From Mogibacterium sp. (lineage in GTDB: Bacteria; Bacillota; Clostridia; Peptostreptococcales; Anaerovoracaceae), in assembly GCA_017434025.1 (NCBI GenBank), contig JAFRGC010000041.1, forward strand, positions 1-64,000: a DNA stretch of 64,000 bases, in the 5' to 3' direction. Below are positions 14,937 through 24,448 of this stretch, piece by piece; position 1 is the stretch's first letter; each line of letters starts with the position of its first letter. Below the pieces are notes generated by a model, which searched no databases, was not told where the DNA came from, and saw only the letters and a list, made by a program, of their open reading frames with translations. A program made the position numbers and the translations under genes.

Positions 14937-16064
14937 ATGTTATTTCAGCTTTACAGTGAACATGCAATGATGCAGATCATCGGATGGGTGCTCGTATTCT
15001 GCGGACTCATTGCAATGAACGAGATCGGCCGCAGGACGAAAATCGGCGGCATGGTCGTATTCGTCATCATCCCGGTGATCCTTACTGTATACTTTATACT
15101 CGCACACGTGGGAATGTTCGGCGGAGCCGAGAACCCGACTGTCGCATTCATGGACGGATGGTTCCACTATTTCAAGCTCTATGCTGCTGACATCGGATGC
15201 GTAGGCTTCATGATGATCAAGTATAAGTGGGGCATCGGCAAAGAAAAATGGTTCAAATGGTTCCCGTGGTTCATCGTTGCTGCCAACATTATGATCGCGA
15301 ATGTTTCCGACATGGAGTCCGCTCTCGCAGCATTCTCCATTACAGGCGACTTCTCCGGCGCATGGTGGGCATCCAATGAAGGCGTATTCATCTATGGTGG
15401 ATGGTGGAATCTGGTCAATGCTCTTGCAGGCATGATCAACATCTTCTGCATGACAGGATGCATTCACCTGCTCACTTCCAAGGACAAGAACATGTCCGAT
15501 ATGCTCTGGCCGGATATGACGATCTGGTTCATCGTAGCATACGATATCTGGAACTTTGAGTATACTTATCTCAATCTTCCTACACATTCCTGGTACTGCG
15601 GAGTTGCTCTGCTTCTGGCTCCTACATTCGCAAACGCACTCTGGAACAAGGGTGCATGGATCCAGAACCGTGCGAACACCCTCGCTATCTGGTGCATGTG
15701 GGCGCAGGTCGTACCTGCATTCCAGCTCTCCAGCAGATTTGCTGCAGCACTGCCTTCAGTATACGGCGGCGCTACTGCCAACGGTATCACAACTATGGAT
15801 CTGTATGAGAAGGCTATCACACTCTACAATGCCGGCGCAGGCAAGACTGCTGAGGCAGGACAGATCATTGCTGATATGGGTATCACAGCTGATCCGAGAG
15901 CACAGGGCGTTGTCGCTATGCTCGCTATCGCAGCGAATGTCATCTGCATCGCAGTGATCATCAAGCGTTCCATTGCTATGGGCAAGAACCCGTATTCAAA
16001 CGACGTATTCGCAGGAACCAAGGATTACGAAGAAGCTATGGCAAGAGCAGAGGAAGTCGCTTAA
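14937..16064 (+). CDS. DUF5692-family multi-pass membrane protein
   Basis: This 375-residue hydrophobic protein has about eight to ten membrane helices. It is rich in Trp and aromatic residues (KWFPWFIVAANI, YGGWWNLVNAL, LWPDMTIWFIVAYDIWNF, LPTHSWYCG). I associate this pattern with the DUF5692 family of anaerobes, whose function is not established. The C-terminus is cytoplasmic and charged. AGGAGG gives a strong start, but it is embedded in an inverted repeat. It is a single-gene unit with its own promoter and terminator. Nothing identifies a substrate. Confidence 0.7.
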   Translation: MLFQLYSEHAMMQIIGWVLVFCGLIAMNEIGRRTKIGGMVVFVIIPVILTVYFILAHVGMFGGAENPTVAFMDGWFHYFKLYAADIGCVGFMMIKYKWGIGKEKWFKWFPWFIVAANIMIANVSDMESALAAFSITGDFSGAWWASNEGVFIYGGWWNLVNALAGMINIFCMTGCIHLLTSKDKNMSDMLWPDMTIWFIVAYDIWNFEYTYLNLPTHSWYCGVALLLAPTFANALWNKGAWIQNRANTLAIWCMWAQVVPAFQLSSRFAAALPSVYGGATANGITTMDLYEKAITLYNAGAGKTAEAGQIIADMGITADPRAQGVVAMLAIAANVICIAVIIKRSIAMGKNPYSNDVFAGTKDYEEAMARAEEVA

Positions 16065-16119
16065 TTCCTCATATTGCACACATTGCAGCAATTCAGTGCT
16101 GACAGAACCTGAATCAAGA

Positions 16120-16166
16120 AGATCCGCAGGGATGAAGAATGAAGATTCGTCTCTGCGGATCTTTCA
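16120..16166 (+). terminator. Rho-independent terminator
   Basis: AGATCCGCAG (16120-16129) pairs with CTGCGGATCT (16153-16162), with extra pairing inside the loop and a short T-rich tail. Confidence 0.75.
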
Positions 16167-16219
16167 CTTTGGGATTATTTGATCAAAGAGTATGTCAGAC
16201 TGCATAGCTCACAAGCTTA

Positions 16220-16247
16220 TGATATAATTGAACAACTATATATAGTT
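16220..16247 (+). promoter_or_regulatory. Extended -10 promoter and palindrome upstream of kup
   Basis: TGATATAAT (16220-16228) is an extended -10 without a good -35. A perfect 14-base palindrome AACTATATATAGTT (16234-16247) sits over the expected start site and could be an operator. No c-di-AMP (ydaO) riboswitch pattern was recognised in this short leader. Confidence 0.45.
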
Positions 16248-16279
16248 CTGTAAAGATTGCCCTGCAAGGAGGACATTAT

Positions 16280-18301
16280 ATGGAATTAAATAATAATACC
16301 CATAAGAACAGAGTCAGTGCGGCGATGTTTCTTGTTACGATAGGTATCGTATACGGAGATATCGGAACGTCGCCGATGTACGTAATGAAGTCTATCGTTG
16401 AAGGCAATGGCGGAATAGCCAATGTCGACTCAGACTTTATCATTGGATCGCTGTCATTGGTTATCTGGACGATCACACTGCTCACAACCGTGAAGCATGT
16501 GCTGATAGCACTCAAAGCGGATAACCACGGTGAAGGCGGAATATTCGCTCTGTACAGTCTCATCAAGGAGAAGGGCAAATGGCTCATCGTCCCTACCATG
16601 ATCGGTGGTTGTACGATGCTCGCCGACGGAGTCCTCACTCCAGCGGTCACTGTTACTACCGCTGTAGAGGGCCTGCGGAGTATCGATGCGATCGATGCTT
16701 TCCTCGGAGAAGGGCAGTCCGTTGTCTTGCTGATCACGATAGCGATCATCTGCGCACTGTTCGTTATTCAGAGAAACGGAACAAGCGCGATCGGCAAACT
16801 CTTCGGACCGGTGATGCTGATCTGGTTCCTTTTCCTCGGAGTGACAGGAACATATCTGTTCCTCGGAGATTTTGCGATTCTCAAAGCCCTCAATCCGATC
16901 TATGCGATCAAAGTCCTGTTCAGTCCGGGCAACAAGGCAGGGCTGATGATCCTCGGAAGCGTATTCCTCTGTACGACCGGTGCTGAGGCGCTCTATACAG
17001 ACATGGGACATGTGGGGCGCGAGAATATCATGATCAGCTGGCCGTTTGTCAAGGTATGCCTGATACTGAACTATATGGGGCAGTGCTCATGGATCATCCG
17101 CAACAGTGGCAATCAGGAACTGGCACAGATACCGGAGATGAATCCTTTCTACATGATGCTGAGCCCTGGGCTGCGTCCGGTCGCGATCATCCTCAGTGCT
17201 CTCGCTGCCATCATCGCAAGCCAGGCACTGATCAGCGGCAGCTACACACTTGTGCATGAGGCTGCCAGCCTGGATCTGATGCCTCATCTCAATGCGCGTT
17301 ACCCGTCGGATACAAAGGGACAGATCTATGTTCCGATCATTAACAAGATCCTCTGGGTCCTCTGCATGGGAGTTATCCTGTACTTCCGCAGCGGTTCACG
17401 TATGGAGAACGCATACGGTCTCGCGATCACCATCAGCATGCTGATGATGACGATCATGTTCACCGTCTACATCTGGGGAATCAAGAACAGTAAGATCGGA
17501 GCGATACTCTTCGCAATCATATTTGCTTCGCTGGAGAGCATATTCTTCATCTCCAGCCTTGGTAAATTTGCAGTCGGAGGCTATGTCGCGGTCATCATCT
17601 CGCTGGCGATCCTCTTCATCATGATCGCATGGTACAGAGGTACCCAGATCGAGAGAATGCAGAAGGTCAGACTCCCTATGCGAGACTATCTGGATGTCAT
17701 TGACGGCCTCAGGAAGGACGAATCGATTCCTCTGTGCTGCAACAATCTTGTATATATCGCAAAGGGTGGCGATGTCGAAGAGGTGGACAGAGATATACTG
17801 TACTCGATCCTGAATAAGGATTCCAAGCGCGCGGACGCATACTGGCTCATCAGCATCAATACAACTGATAAACCTATACAAAGAGAATACGAGGTCCAGA
17901 CGTACGGAACGGATTTCATGTTCCGTATCAATCTAAACCTCGGATTTAAAGTCAGACAGAGCGTCAATATTTATCTGAGACAGATCGTTCAGGATCTGCT
18001 CACAAGCGGAGAACTGCCTCCGCAGAATGTCAAGCATTCGATCTATGGGGCATCCCCGATCGGCTCATTCAAATTCTGCATGCTGCGTAAGAGAATGCCG
18101 ATGGAGGGAGACCTCGCACCGATCGATAGTATGCTGATCCATACCAAGTACGCTATCCGCCGTGTTGCAGGAAGCCCTGCAAGATGGTTTGGACTTGAAA
18201 CCTCCAACCTGCTGATAGAATACGTTCCGCTGTTCCTGCCTAGGAGGATCCAGGAGCAGAGAGTGGAGAGGATCGATCAGCCTTTCGACGATCATTCATA
18301 G
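16280..18301 (+). CDS. kup: Kup-family potassium uptake protein
   Basis: This 673-residue KUP/HAK/KT transporter brings K+ into the cell, probably with protons. The family signature GIVYGDIGTSPMYV lies at the N-terminus. Twelve or so membrane helices follow up to about residue 450, with FLCTTGAEALYTDMGH and ASQALISGSYTLVHEA as conserved stretches. A cytoplasmic C-terminal domain of about 200 residues closes the protein. GCAAGGAGG precedes the ATG. Its last 10 bases overlap the end of the convergent ATP-grasp gene, with no terminator between them. Confidence 0.93.
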   Translation: MELNNNTHKNRVSAAMFLVTIGIVYGDIGTSPMYVMKSIVEGNGGIANVDSDFIIGSLSLVIWTITLLTTVKHVLIALKADNHGEGGIFALYSLIKEKGKWLIVPTMIGGCTMLADGVLTPAVTVTTAVEGLRSIDAIDAFLGEGQSVVLLITIAIICALFVIQRNGTSAIGKLFGPVMLIWFLFLGVTGTYLFLGDFAILKALNPIYAIKVLFSPGNKAGLMILGSVFLCTTGAEALYTDMGHVGRENIMISWPFVKVCLILNYMGQCSWIIRNSGNQELAQIPEMNPFYMMLSPGLRPVAIILSALAAIIASQALISGSYTLVHEAASLDLMPHLNARYPSDTKGQIYVPIINKILWVLCMGVILYFRSGSRMENAYGLAITISMLMMTIMFTVYIWGIKNSKIGAILFAIIFASLESIFFISSLGKFAVGGYVAVIISLAILFIMIAWYRGTQIERMQKVRLPMRDYLDVIDGLRKDESIPLCCNNLVYIAKGGDVEEVDRDILYSILNKDSKRADAYWLISINTTDKPIQREYEVQTYGTDFMFRINLNLGFKVRQSVNIYLRQIVQDLLTSGELPPQNVKHSIYGASPIGSFKFCMLRKRMPMEGDLAPIDSMLIHTKYAIRRVAGSPARWFGLETSNLLIEYVPLFLPRRIQEQRVERIDQPFDDHS

Positions 18302-19515
18302 AACAGAGCCGGAGTGACTATCTTAGCCTGCTCGTCCAATACGAAGCTCGCGAATTCGCGGGCTTCTTCTATTGTGTCGCATAATGCAGTGTACATCTGA
18401 TTGCCCATTGCAGCAGAGAATACATCCGGCATGCGCTCACACATCACGATCCTGCTGCCGTAGCGGTTGAGGATCTCATTGTGAGTGTGAGTGTGCTCAA
18501 AAGCATCCTTGCGTGCCGCATATACACACCAGCGGTGCACACCGCTGTCCGGAAGAAGTCTCTTGTCCGTACAGACCATATCCGCCCACAGTCTGTAGAC
18601 ATCTGTGGAATGAGCGTAATTCATCATGTCCGGAGTATATCCGCCCGCAGGTCTCATGTTGACTTCGAGGCCGACAAAATCACCGGCGTTACCGAGACCT
18701 TTGCGAGGCTGCGTCAGACGGAAGAACTCGAAATGAGTGAAGCGGTTTCTGACCTTGAATGCTTTGATGGCTTTGCGCCCGAGTTTACGCAGCTGCTCAG
18801 GTACATCCGCGGTAACATAATAAAGCACCTCTATCCCGTTGTTGACGGATTCAGCTACGTTCGGACATATGAACGAAGACTCGAACAGCGGATCTCCATT
18901 AGAGTCGCAGATCGCGTCATATGAATAGATATCTCCTGTGACAAATTCTTCTATGACGTAAGGGTAGTCGGATTTCTCTACAAAAAACGCTTCGAGCTGC
19001 ACGTCGTTCTCGATCTTCCAGGTGTCATCGGCACCTACGCCGGTGTCAGGCTTGGCAAAGAGAGGATAACCTCCGACTTCGTCCAGAAATTCACGTGCTG
19101 CTTCGAGTGTAGTGACTTTGTGGTTCCTTGCAGAAGGGATGCCTGCAGCCTTGTAAACAGGCTTCATAGCAGATTTGCTCTGCCACAGAGCGAGTTCATG
19201 CGGCTGCACGCCGGTCTTGACATTGAAATCCTCCCTGAGCTGAGCATCCAGCCTGAGCCAGTATTCATTATTGGATTCGATCCAGTCGATCTTGCCGTAT
19301 TTGAACGAGAAGAACGCGACCGCTCTGAATACGGCCTCATAGTCTTCCATAGTATCGACTTTGTAGTATTCGGTCAGTGCGGCCTTGAGTTCATCGGTCA
19401 GGCCGTCATATGGAGCATCACCAATACCGAGCACGTTGACTCCGTTCTGTCTGAGCCTGTCGCAGAACTGCCAGTAATTAGTAGGAAAATTTGGCGAGAT
19501 AAATACTAAATTCAT
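18292..19515 (-). CDS. ATP-grasp carboxylate-amine ligase-like protein (copy 2)
   Basis: This is a 407-residue paralogue of the protein at 6147-7328. Shared blocks include FISPxxPxxxxxFCDRL, GVNVLGIGD, EYYxVDxxEDY, NEYWL…DAxLRxDFN, and VNMRPAGGxxPDMMNxAxSxD. The ATP-grasp core shows YPLFAKPDTGVGA (ATP-binding Lys), YVIEEFVTGDIYSYDA and LEVNMRPAGGY (Mg ligands). The substrate is unknown. It stands as a single gene opposite its neighbours and its TGA overlaps the kup stop region by 10 bases. About 269 bases of AT-rich sequence upstream (19516-19784) hold its divergent promoter region; no clear -35/-10 pair was found on this strand. Confidence 0.87.
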   Translation of the reverse strand: MNLVFISPNFPTNYWQFCDRLRQNGVNVLGIGDAPYDGLTDELKAALTEYYKVDTMEDYEAVFRAVAFFSFKYGKIDWIESNNEYWLRLDAQLREDFNVKTGVQPHELALWQSKSAMKPVYKAAGIPSARNHKVTTLEAAREFLDEVGGYPLFAKPDTGVGADDTWKIENDVQLEAFFVEKSDYPYVIEEFVTGDIYSYDAICDSNGDPLFESSFICPNVAESVNNGIEVLYYVTADVPEQLRKLGRKAIKAFKVRNRFTHFEFFRLTQPRKGLGNAGDFVGLEVNMRPAGGYTPDMMNYAHSTDVYRLWADMVCTDKRLLPDSGVHRWCVYAARKDAFEHTHTHNEILNRYGSRIVMCERMPDVFSAAMGNQMYTALCDTIEEAREFASFVLDEQAKIVTPALFYE

Positions 19516-19784
19516 GGTTTGTTCCTTTGTATTCTTGATTGTGTCAGATTAACATATGCGATTCTCATGATACACCTAAACGTTGTGAATTTCTACAAAA
19601 AACGATGAAGTAATTGTACTATTTCACAATCACGACGAGAGCATTACTGCAAGACAACTACAGAAATAATCGCATGACAGGACTTTTTTGTACAATTTCT
19701 CAGATACTACATATATGTGTAATATAATGAAATCGAACAATATAGCAGCAAGTGGGCATGGCCCGGAAAGTGAGGTAAGACACT

Positions 19785-20735
19785 ATGCTTCATGAGGTAA
19801 GTTTTGCATCGTATAACAAGAGAGATAAAGTATACGGATGGGTATACGTGCCTGCAGCTGAACCGGTAGGCATCATCCAGCTGGTGCATGGGTTCGGTGA
19901 GCACTCGCGCAGATATCTGCATATGATCGTCAAATTCATGGATGCAGGTTTCATAGTAGCCGCTGATGACCATGTAGGACACGGCAAGACCGCTGTAGAG
20001 AATGGCTGCTGGGGCGACTGGGGAGATCAGGGCCCGCACACAATGATGGAGGATGAGCATACGCTGACCAGTCTTGTCAAAGAGATGTATCCTGAACTGC
20101 CGTATTTCATGTTCGGCCACAGCATGGGATCCTTCATTGCCCGTGACTATATCACCAAGTACGGCGATGAACTCGATGGCGTGACGATCTGCGGTACTTC
20201 CGGAGAGTTCCCGGGACTGGACAACAGCATTGCTTATATGCAAAAGCTTGTCGATGACGGCAAAGCTACTGAGTCTGACCCGGATGCCGGAGCTGTCATG
20301 ATGGGGTGGATGTTCGGCCGCTGCGAGGAAGGCGTGAAGCTTGGCAACGAGTGGATCTGCCACGATCCATATGTACAGACCGACCACGCGCAGGATCCGT
20401 TTGACGCATTCACCAAACCGACGAGCAACCGCTCGTTCCTGGACTTCTGCAAGATGATAGAAGTGATCACAGGGCCGGAGTGGGCTGCTAAAGTTCCGAA
20501 AGATCTGCCGGTCTATAATATCGCAGGCGATCAGGATCCGGTAGGCCAGTACGGCGAGGGTGTCTATAAGGTGTCCAACTGGCTGACCGATGCAGGCTGT
20601 GATGTAGAAACGATGCTCTACTCAGGCTACCGCCACGAGATCCACAACTATGATGACCTCAAGGATGAAGTTGAAGACGGTATTATCGACTTCTTCTACA
20701 GATGTATCATCGATGAAGAGATAGAATTCGAATAA
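19785..20735 (+). CDS. Alpha/beta hydrolase (serine aminopeptidase S33/monoacylglycerol lipase-like)
   Basis: This is a 316-residue soluble alpha/beta hydrolase. The oxyanion strand is QLVHGFGEHSRRY, and DHVGHGKT resembles the DxxGHGxS of monoacylglycerol lipases. The nucleophile elbow is FGHSMGSFIARDY, the Asp lies near NIAGDQDPVG, and the His in GYRHEIHNY. Family members cleave lysophospholipids, monoglycerides or peptides; the substrate here is not determinable. The upstream sequence has TAATATAAT near 19728 as a candidate -10, and AAAGTGAGG near the ATG. A terminator follows. Confidence 0.88.
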   Translation: MLHEVSFASYNKRDKVYGWVYVPAAEPVGIIQLVHGFGEHSRRYLHMIVKFMDAGFIVAADDHVGHGKTAVENGCWGDWGDQGPHTMMEDEHTLTSLVKEMYPELPYFMFGHSMGSFIARDYITKYGDELDGVTICGTSGEFPGLDNSIAYMQKLVDDGKATESDPDAGAVMMGWMFGRCEEGVKLGNEWICHDPYVQTDHAQDPFDAFTKPTSNRSFLDFCKMIEVITGPEWAAKVPKDLPVYNIAGDQDPVGQYGEGVYKVSNWLTDAGCDVETMLYSGYRHEIHNYDDLKDEVEDGIIDFFYRCIIDEEIEFE

Positions 20736-20764
20736 CAGATAACGAACAAACTGCGCAAGACAGA

Positions 20765-20810
20765 AAAGCCGGTGACTGCCATGTGAAGTGACAGCCGCCG
20801 GCTTTGTTGC
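20765..20810 (+). terminator. Rho-independent terminator
   Basis: AAAGCCGG (20765-20772) pairs with CCGGCTTT (20798-20805), and the stem continues imperfectly toward the loop. The T-run is weak (GTTG). Confidence 0.65.
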
Positions 20811-20895
20811 AGCCGATACCTGCTGATCCGCATTGACGGTACTGACCTATTATGGAATAATGATTATTATTGCAGCAGAAAGGGAAGAGTGGATC

Positions 20896-21729
20896 ATGAA
20901 GACGGATAGAACATTTAGAAATATGTATGGATGTAATGTCTTCGTTACAGGAGCTTCATCCGGGATAGGGCAGGCATGCGCTCTGGCATTCGCGAAGAAT
21001 GGATGCGCTGTCACCGGTGTTTCGCGCAATACAGAGGAAACGTCACAGTCGTTCCCCGGCGGAGGCAGCCTCACGATGCGGAGACTTGATGTTACTGACG
21101 AGGAGGCGGTCAGATCATTCATAGAAGGTCTGCCGGGTGTCGATATTGCGGTACTGTGTGCAGGAATGGGAGTTGCCGGACCGGCTGAGAGCACTTCGTC
21201 GGAGATGACGAGGCGTCAGATGGAAGTCAATTATTTTGGCACACTCAACGCTGCGCAGCCTTGCCTGACAAGAATGAGAAACCAGCAAAGAGGCTTGCTG
21301 CTCGTGATCGGATCGATCGCCGGGAGAGTTTCGATTCCTATGCAAAGCCAGTATTCAGCGAGCAAATACGCTCTGGAGGCATTTACTGACGCTGTGCGCA
21401 TGGAAATGAAGCAGTATGGTGTACGGGCCTGCATCATAGAACCGGGCGATACGAAGACCGGATTTACCGATGCGAGAGTCACTCAGGATACGACCGAAAG
21501 GGATAGGGATTACGGCAGCACGCTCAGGAAGAGTATTGCCAAAATGGCCGCGGATGAGCAGAACGGCAGATCTCCGGACAGTGTAGCGAAGGTTGCGCTC
21601 GCTCTTGCAGGGAGGAAGGATCCGCCGGCTAGAGTGCCTGTCGGAGCTGAGTACAAGGCACTGATGGTGCTGCTCCGCATTCTGCCTGATAGGGCGAAGG
21701 AAGCGATCCTCAGCAAACTATATCTGTAA
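20896..21729 (+). CDS. Short-chain dehydrogenase/reductase
   Basis: This is a 277-residue classical SDR. The cofactor motif TGASSGIG is at about residues 16-23, with LDVTD, LCAGMG (the NAG-like turn), catalytic Ser in VIGSIAGR and YSASK (Tyr and Lys). IIEPGDTKTGF follows. SRN after strand 2 suggests NADP(H). ATG 20896 follows GAAGAGTGGA; upstream in-frame starts lack a ribosome site. The reaction is a carbonyl/alcohol interconversion with unknown substrate. It is 15 bases ahead of nfo and probably shares a transcript with it. Confidence 0.87.
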   Translation: MKTDRTFRNMYGCNVFVTGASSGIGQACALAFAKNGCAVTGVSRNTEETSQSFPGGGSLTMRRLDVTDEEAVRSFIEGLPGVDIAVLCAGMGVAGPAESTSSEMTRRQMEVNYFGTLNAAQPCLTRMRNQQRGLLLVIGSIAGRVSIPMQSQYSASKYALEAFTDAVRMEMKQYGVRACIIEPGDTKTGFTDARVTQDTTERDRDYGSTLRKSIAKMAADEQNGRSPDSVAKVALALAGRKDPPARVPVGAEYKALMVLLRILPDRAKEAILSKLYL

Positions 21730-21744
21730 TACCGGGAAAACAAA

Positions 21745-22620
21745 ATGATATATATAGGAAATCATGTCTCAGTATCGGCCGGCTATGAAGCCATGGGCAG
21801 GGAAGAACTCTCGCTTGGCGGGGATACTTTTGCGTTCTTTCCGAGGAATCCCAGAGGAGGCAGGTCGAAACCTGTGACACAGGAAGATATACGGGCGCTG
21901 AGGGAACTGATCGGCGGGCATCATTTTGGAAAGCTCGTTGTCCACGGCGCATATACAATGAATCCTTGCTCGGCCAAGGAAGATGTCAGGGCGAACACCG
22001 CGGAGATGATGCGTGATGATCTGCTGCTCCTGCAGTCACTGCCGGGGAATTACTACAATTTTCATCCGGGCAGTCATACCGGACAGGGTATGGAGACGGG
22101 GATCAGGCAGATCGCTGAGACCTTGTGCAGCGTTATCAACCAGGTCGAAGAAATCAGTGGCATGCCGCTCACTAACAGGATCCTGCTCGAGACAATGACA
22201 GGCAAGGGCAGCGAAGTCGGAGGACGGTTCGAAGATCTGAGAGCGGTCATCCATGAGGCGGCCGGAATGGAAGGCGATGGTATCCTCAGCAAACTCGGAG
22301 TCTGCCTTGATACATGCCACATCTGGGACGGGGGATACGATATCGCAGGTGATCTGGATGAAGTTCTGGAGGAATTCGACCGGATCATCGGTTTAGATCG
22401 TCTGTGCGCGGTGCACTTGAACGACAGCAAGAACGTTTGTGGCGCGAAGAAGGACCGTCATGAGAAACTCGGACAGGGAATGATAGGGGCGGAAGCGCTT
22501 AAGAACGTCGTACAGCATCCTGTGCTGCAGGGATTGCCGTTCATCCTCGAGACCCCGAATGACGATGAAGGATACAGACAGGAGATCAGTCTGGTACGAA
22601 GCTGGATGATCACAGAATAA
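21745..22620 (+). CDS. nfo: Deoxyribonuclease IV (AP endonuclease, endonuclease IV)
   Basis: This 291-residue TIM-barrel metalloenzyme nicks DNA 5' to abasic sites in base-excision repair. Zinc ligands are spread over GNHVSVS, LVVHGAYT, NFHPGSHTGQG, LLETMTGKG, CLDTCHIWDGGYD, HLNDSKN and DRHEKLGQG, and ILETPN ends the barrel. All family blocks are present in order, so the enzyme should be active. It follows the SDR gene closely. Confidence 0.93.
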   Translation: MIYIGNHVSVSAGYEAMGREELSLGGDTFAFFPRNPRGGRSKPVTQEDIRALRELIGGHHFGKLVVHGAYTMNPCSAKEDVRANTAEMMRDDLLLLQSLPGNYYNFHPGSHTGQGMETGIRQIAETLCSVINQVEEISGMPLTNRILLETMTGKGSEVGGRFEDLRAVIHEAAGMEGDGILSKLGVCLDTCHIWDGGYDIAGDLDEVLEEFDRIIGLDRLCAVHLNDSKNVCGAKKDRHEKLGQGMIGAEALKNVVQHPVLQGLPFILETPNDDEGYRQEISLVRSWMITE

Positions 22621-22725
22621 CGCCGATCAGTTGGACATCAGGGAAAACTCAGATGCGGTTAACTTGTTCGGCAGACTCTCCGGTGATAGAATTACTGATA
22701 AGATCATAGAGACAGAGAAGAAGCG

Positions 22726-23262
22726 ATGATCAAAGGCACGACCAGGAAGAGAACTTACAGAGCGATATACAGACTGCTGGACCGGGTGTCACCGGTCCCG
22801 TTTGATTGTGGAACGATCTGCGGATCAGCATGCTGTACAGCGGCCGATTACGATGATGAGGTTGGGATCCTGCTGCTGCCCGGAGAGGAGAAGATCCACG
22901 ACAGACACGCAGACTGGCTGGACTGGAGTGTCCTCAGTACGGATGAGTTCGAATTTCCGGATTCATGGCATGGAAATGTATATTTTGTCAGGTGCAAAAC
23001 ACCTCCGCTCTGTCCGCGTCAGCTGAGACCGATACAGTGCAGGACATTCCCGCTGGCACCGCATATCACGGAAGACGGCGAGCTGCAGCTGATCTACAAC
23101 GATGCAGATCTGCCGTACTGCTGTCCTATGATCGAAGAGGAAACCGAATTGGATCCCAGATTCATACAGGCGACTTATACGGTGTGGAAACACCTGATCA
23201 GGGATCCGCTGATCTATGATCTGGTGGAGATGGACTCCCAAGCCAGAGAATTTGAAGAATAA
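22726..23262 (+). CDS. Cys-rich YkgJ-like (Zn/Fe-cluster) protein
   Basis: This 178-residue protein has cysteines clustered as CGTICGSACC near residue 28, then CxxP.LCPRQLRPIQCRTFPLAPH, and CC near DLPYCCPM. A Cys cluster followed by RPxxCRxFPLxP is characteristic of YkgJ-type zinc- or iron-chelating domains of unknown function. Upstream, a coding-looking stretch without a good ribosome site (TTG 22631 to TGA 22729, 32 codons) overlaps the ATG of this gene by ATGA and may be a remnant. The next gene starts 23 bases on. Confidence 0.65.
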   Translation: MIKGTTRKRTYRAIYRLLDRVSPVPFDCGTICGSACCTAADYDDEVGILLLPGEEKIHDRHADWLDWSVLSTDEFEFPDSWHGNVYFVRCKTPPLCPRQLRPIQCRTFPLAPHITEDGELQLIYNDADLPYCCPMIEEETELDPRFIQATYTVWKHLIRDPLIYDLVEMDSQAREFEE

Positions 23263-23285
23263 CAAACCGAAAGGAATCATGAGAA

Positions 23286-24440
23286 ATGCTTAAATACGTT
23301 GAACGCAAGGGAACTGATTGCTTCAAATGGGATGGACTCAGAGAGATGTTCGGTGCAGATGATCTGCTGCCGCTCTGGGTAGCGGATATGGACTTCCGCG
23401 TAGATGAGAACATACTTGACGCGATGAGAAGATACATCGATACGGGCGTTGCCGGTTATTACAAGGTCCCAGACAGCTATTACGATGCTTTCATAAACTG
23501 GGAGAAGACTGAGCACGGATACGAGGTGAACAGAGAATGGATCAGGTTCACTCCGGGAGTCGTTTCAGGATTCAACATGGCACTGCAGGTATTGACGGAG
23601 CCGGGTGATGCTGTGATTATCTGCACACCTGTGTATTATCCGTTCACTAATGCGATCAACAATAACGGACGCGTGTTGGTCACATCCGAGCTGCAGCGTA
23701 CCGATGGCAGGTACTATATTGACTTCGAGGATTTCGAACAGAAGATCATCGATAATAATGTCAAAGCATTCATCTTCTGTTCTCCTCATAATCCGGTGAG
23801 CCGTGTATGGTCGGAAGGTGAGATCAGAAGGCTGCTCGCGATCTGCTGGAGGCACGAAGTCGCAGTCATTTCTGACGAGATCCACCACGACCTGCTGTTC
23901 AGCGGTTATACACATGTGCCTACCCTGAGTGTAGCAGGTGAAGGAGACCGGGTGATCATGCTGACCGCCGCCTCCAAAACATTCAACATCGCCGGACTGC
24001 AGAATTCATTCGCAGTCATACCGGACTCAGGGCTGCGCGAGAAGTGGGACGCTTTCGTAGAGGGAATACGCATGTCGCATGGCAACGCTATGGGGTACAT
24101 TGCAGCGGAAGCGGCATACACGTACGGCAAGCCATGGCTGGAAGAAGTCAGGGATGTCATTGCGGGCAATTTCGAGTATATCAAGGAGACTTTTGCCGAG
24201 AAACTCCCTGGCGTCATATTGACACCTCTCGAAGGGACCTATCTGGCGTGGGCGGACTTTGGCACTTATCTCAGCGAAGACGAGCTGCAGAAGTTCATGC
24301 AGGACAGATGCGGACTGGCTTTCGACTACGGATCATGGTTCGGAGGAGACCGGAGCGGTACATGCATCAGGATCAATCTGGCTACTTCGAGAGAGAATAT
24401 TGAGAAAATGACTGACCGTATAACGAAAGCTCTGTTATAG
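23286..24440 (+). CDS. MalY/PatB-family PLP-dependent C-S beta-lyase/aminotransferase
   Basis: This is a 384-residue fold-type I PLP enzyme. The MalY/PatB signature at the N-terminus is DLLPLWVADMDF, the PLP Asn/Asp region is FCSPHNPVSRVW and VISDEIHHDL, and the Schiff-base Lys is in TAASKTFNIAGLQ. The C-terminal Arg is in CIRINLATSR. Members cleave cystathionine or cysteine to pyruvate, ammonia and a thiol, and some act as aminotransferases. It is 23 bases behind the YkgJ-like gene. Confidence 0.9.
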   Translation: MLKYVERKGTDCFKWDGLREMFGADDLLPLWVADMDFRVDENILDAMRRYIDTGVAGYYKVPDSYYDAFINWEKTEHGYEVNREWIRFTPGVVSGFNMALQVLTEPGDAVIICTPVYYPFTNAINNNGRVLVTSELQRTDGRYYIDFEDFEQKIIDNNVKAFIFCSPHNPVSRVWSEGEIRRLLAICWRHEVAVISDEIHHDLLFSGYTHVPTLSVAGEGDRVIMLTAASKTFNIAGLQNSFAVIPDSGLREKWDAFVEGIRMSHGNAMGYIAAEAAYTYGKPWLEEVRDVIAGNFEYIKETFAEKLPGVILTPLEGTYLAWADFGTYLSEDELQKFMQDRCGLAFDYGSWFGGDRSGTCIRINLATSRENIEKMTDRITKALL

Positions 24441-24448
24441 GCAATATA

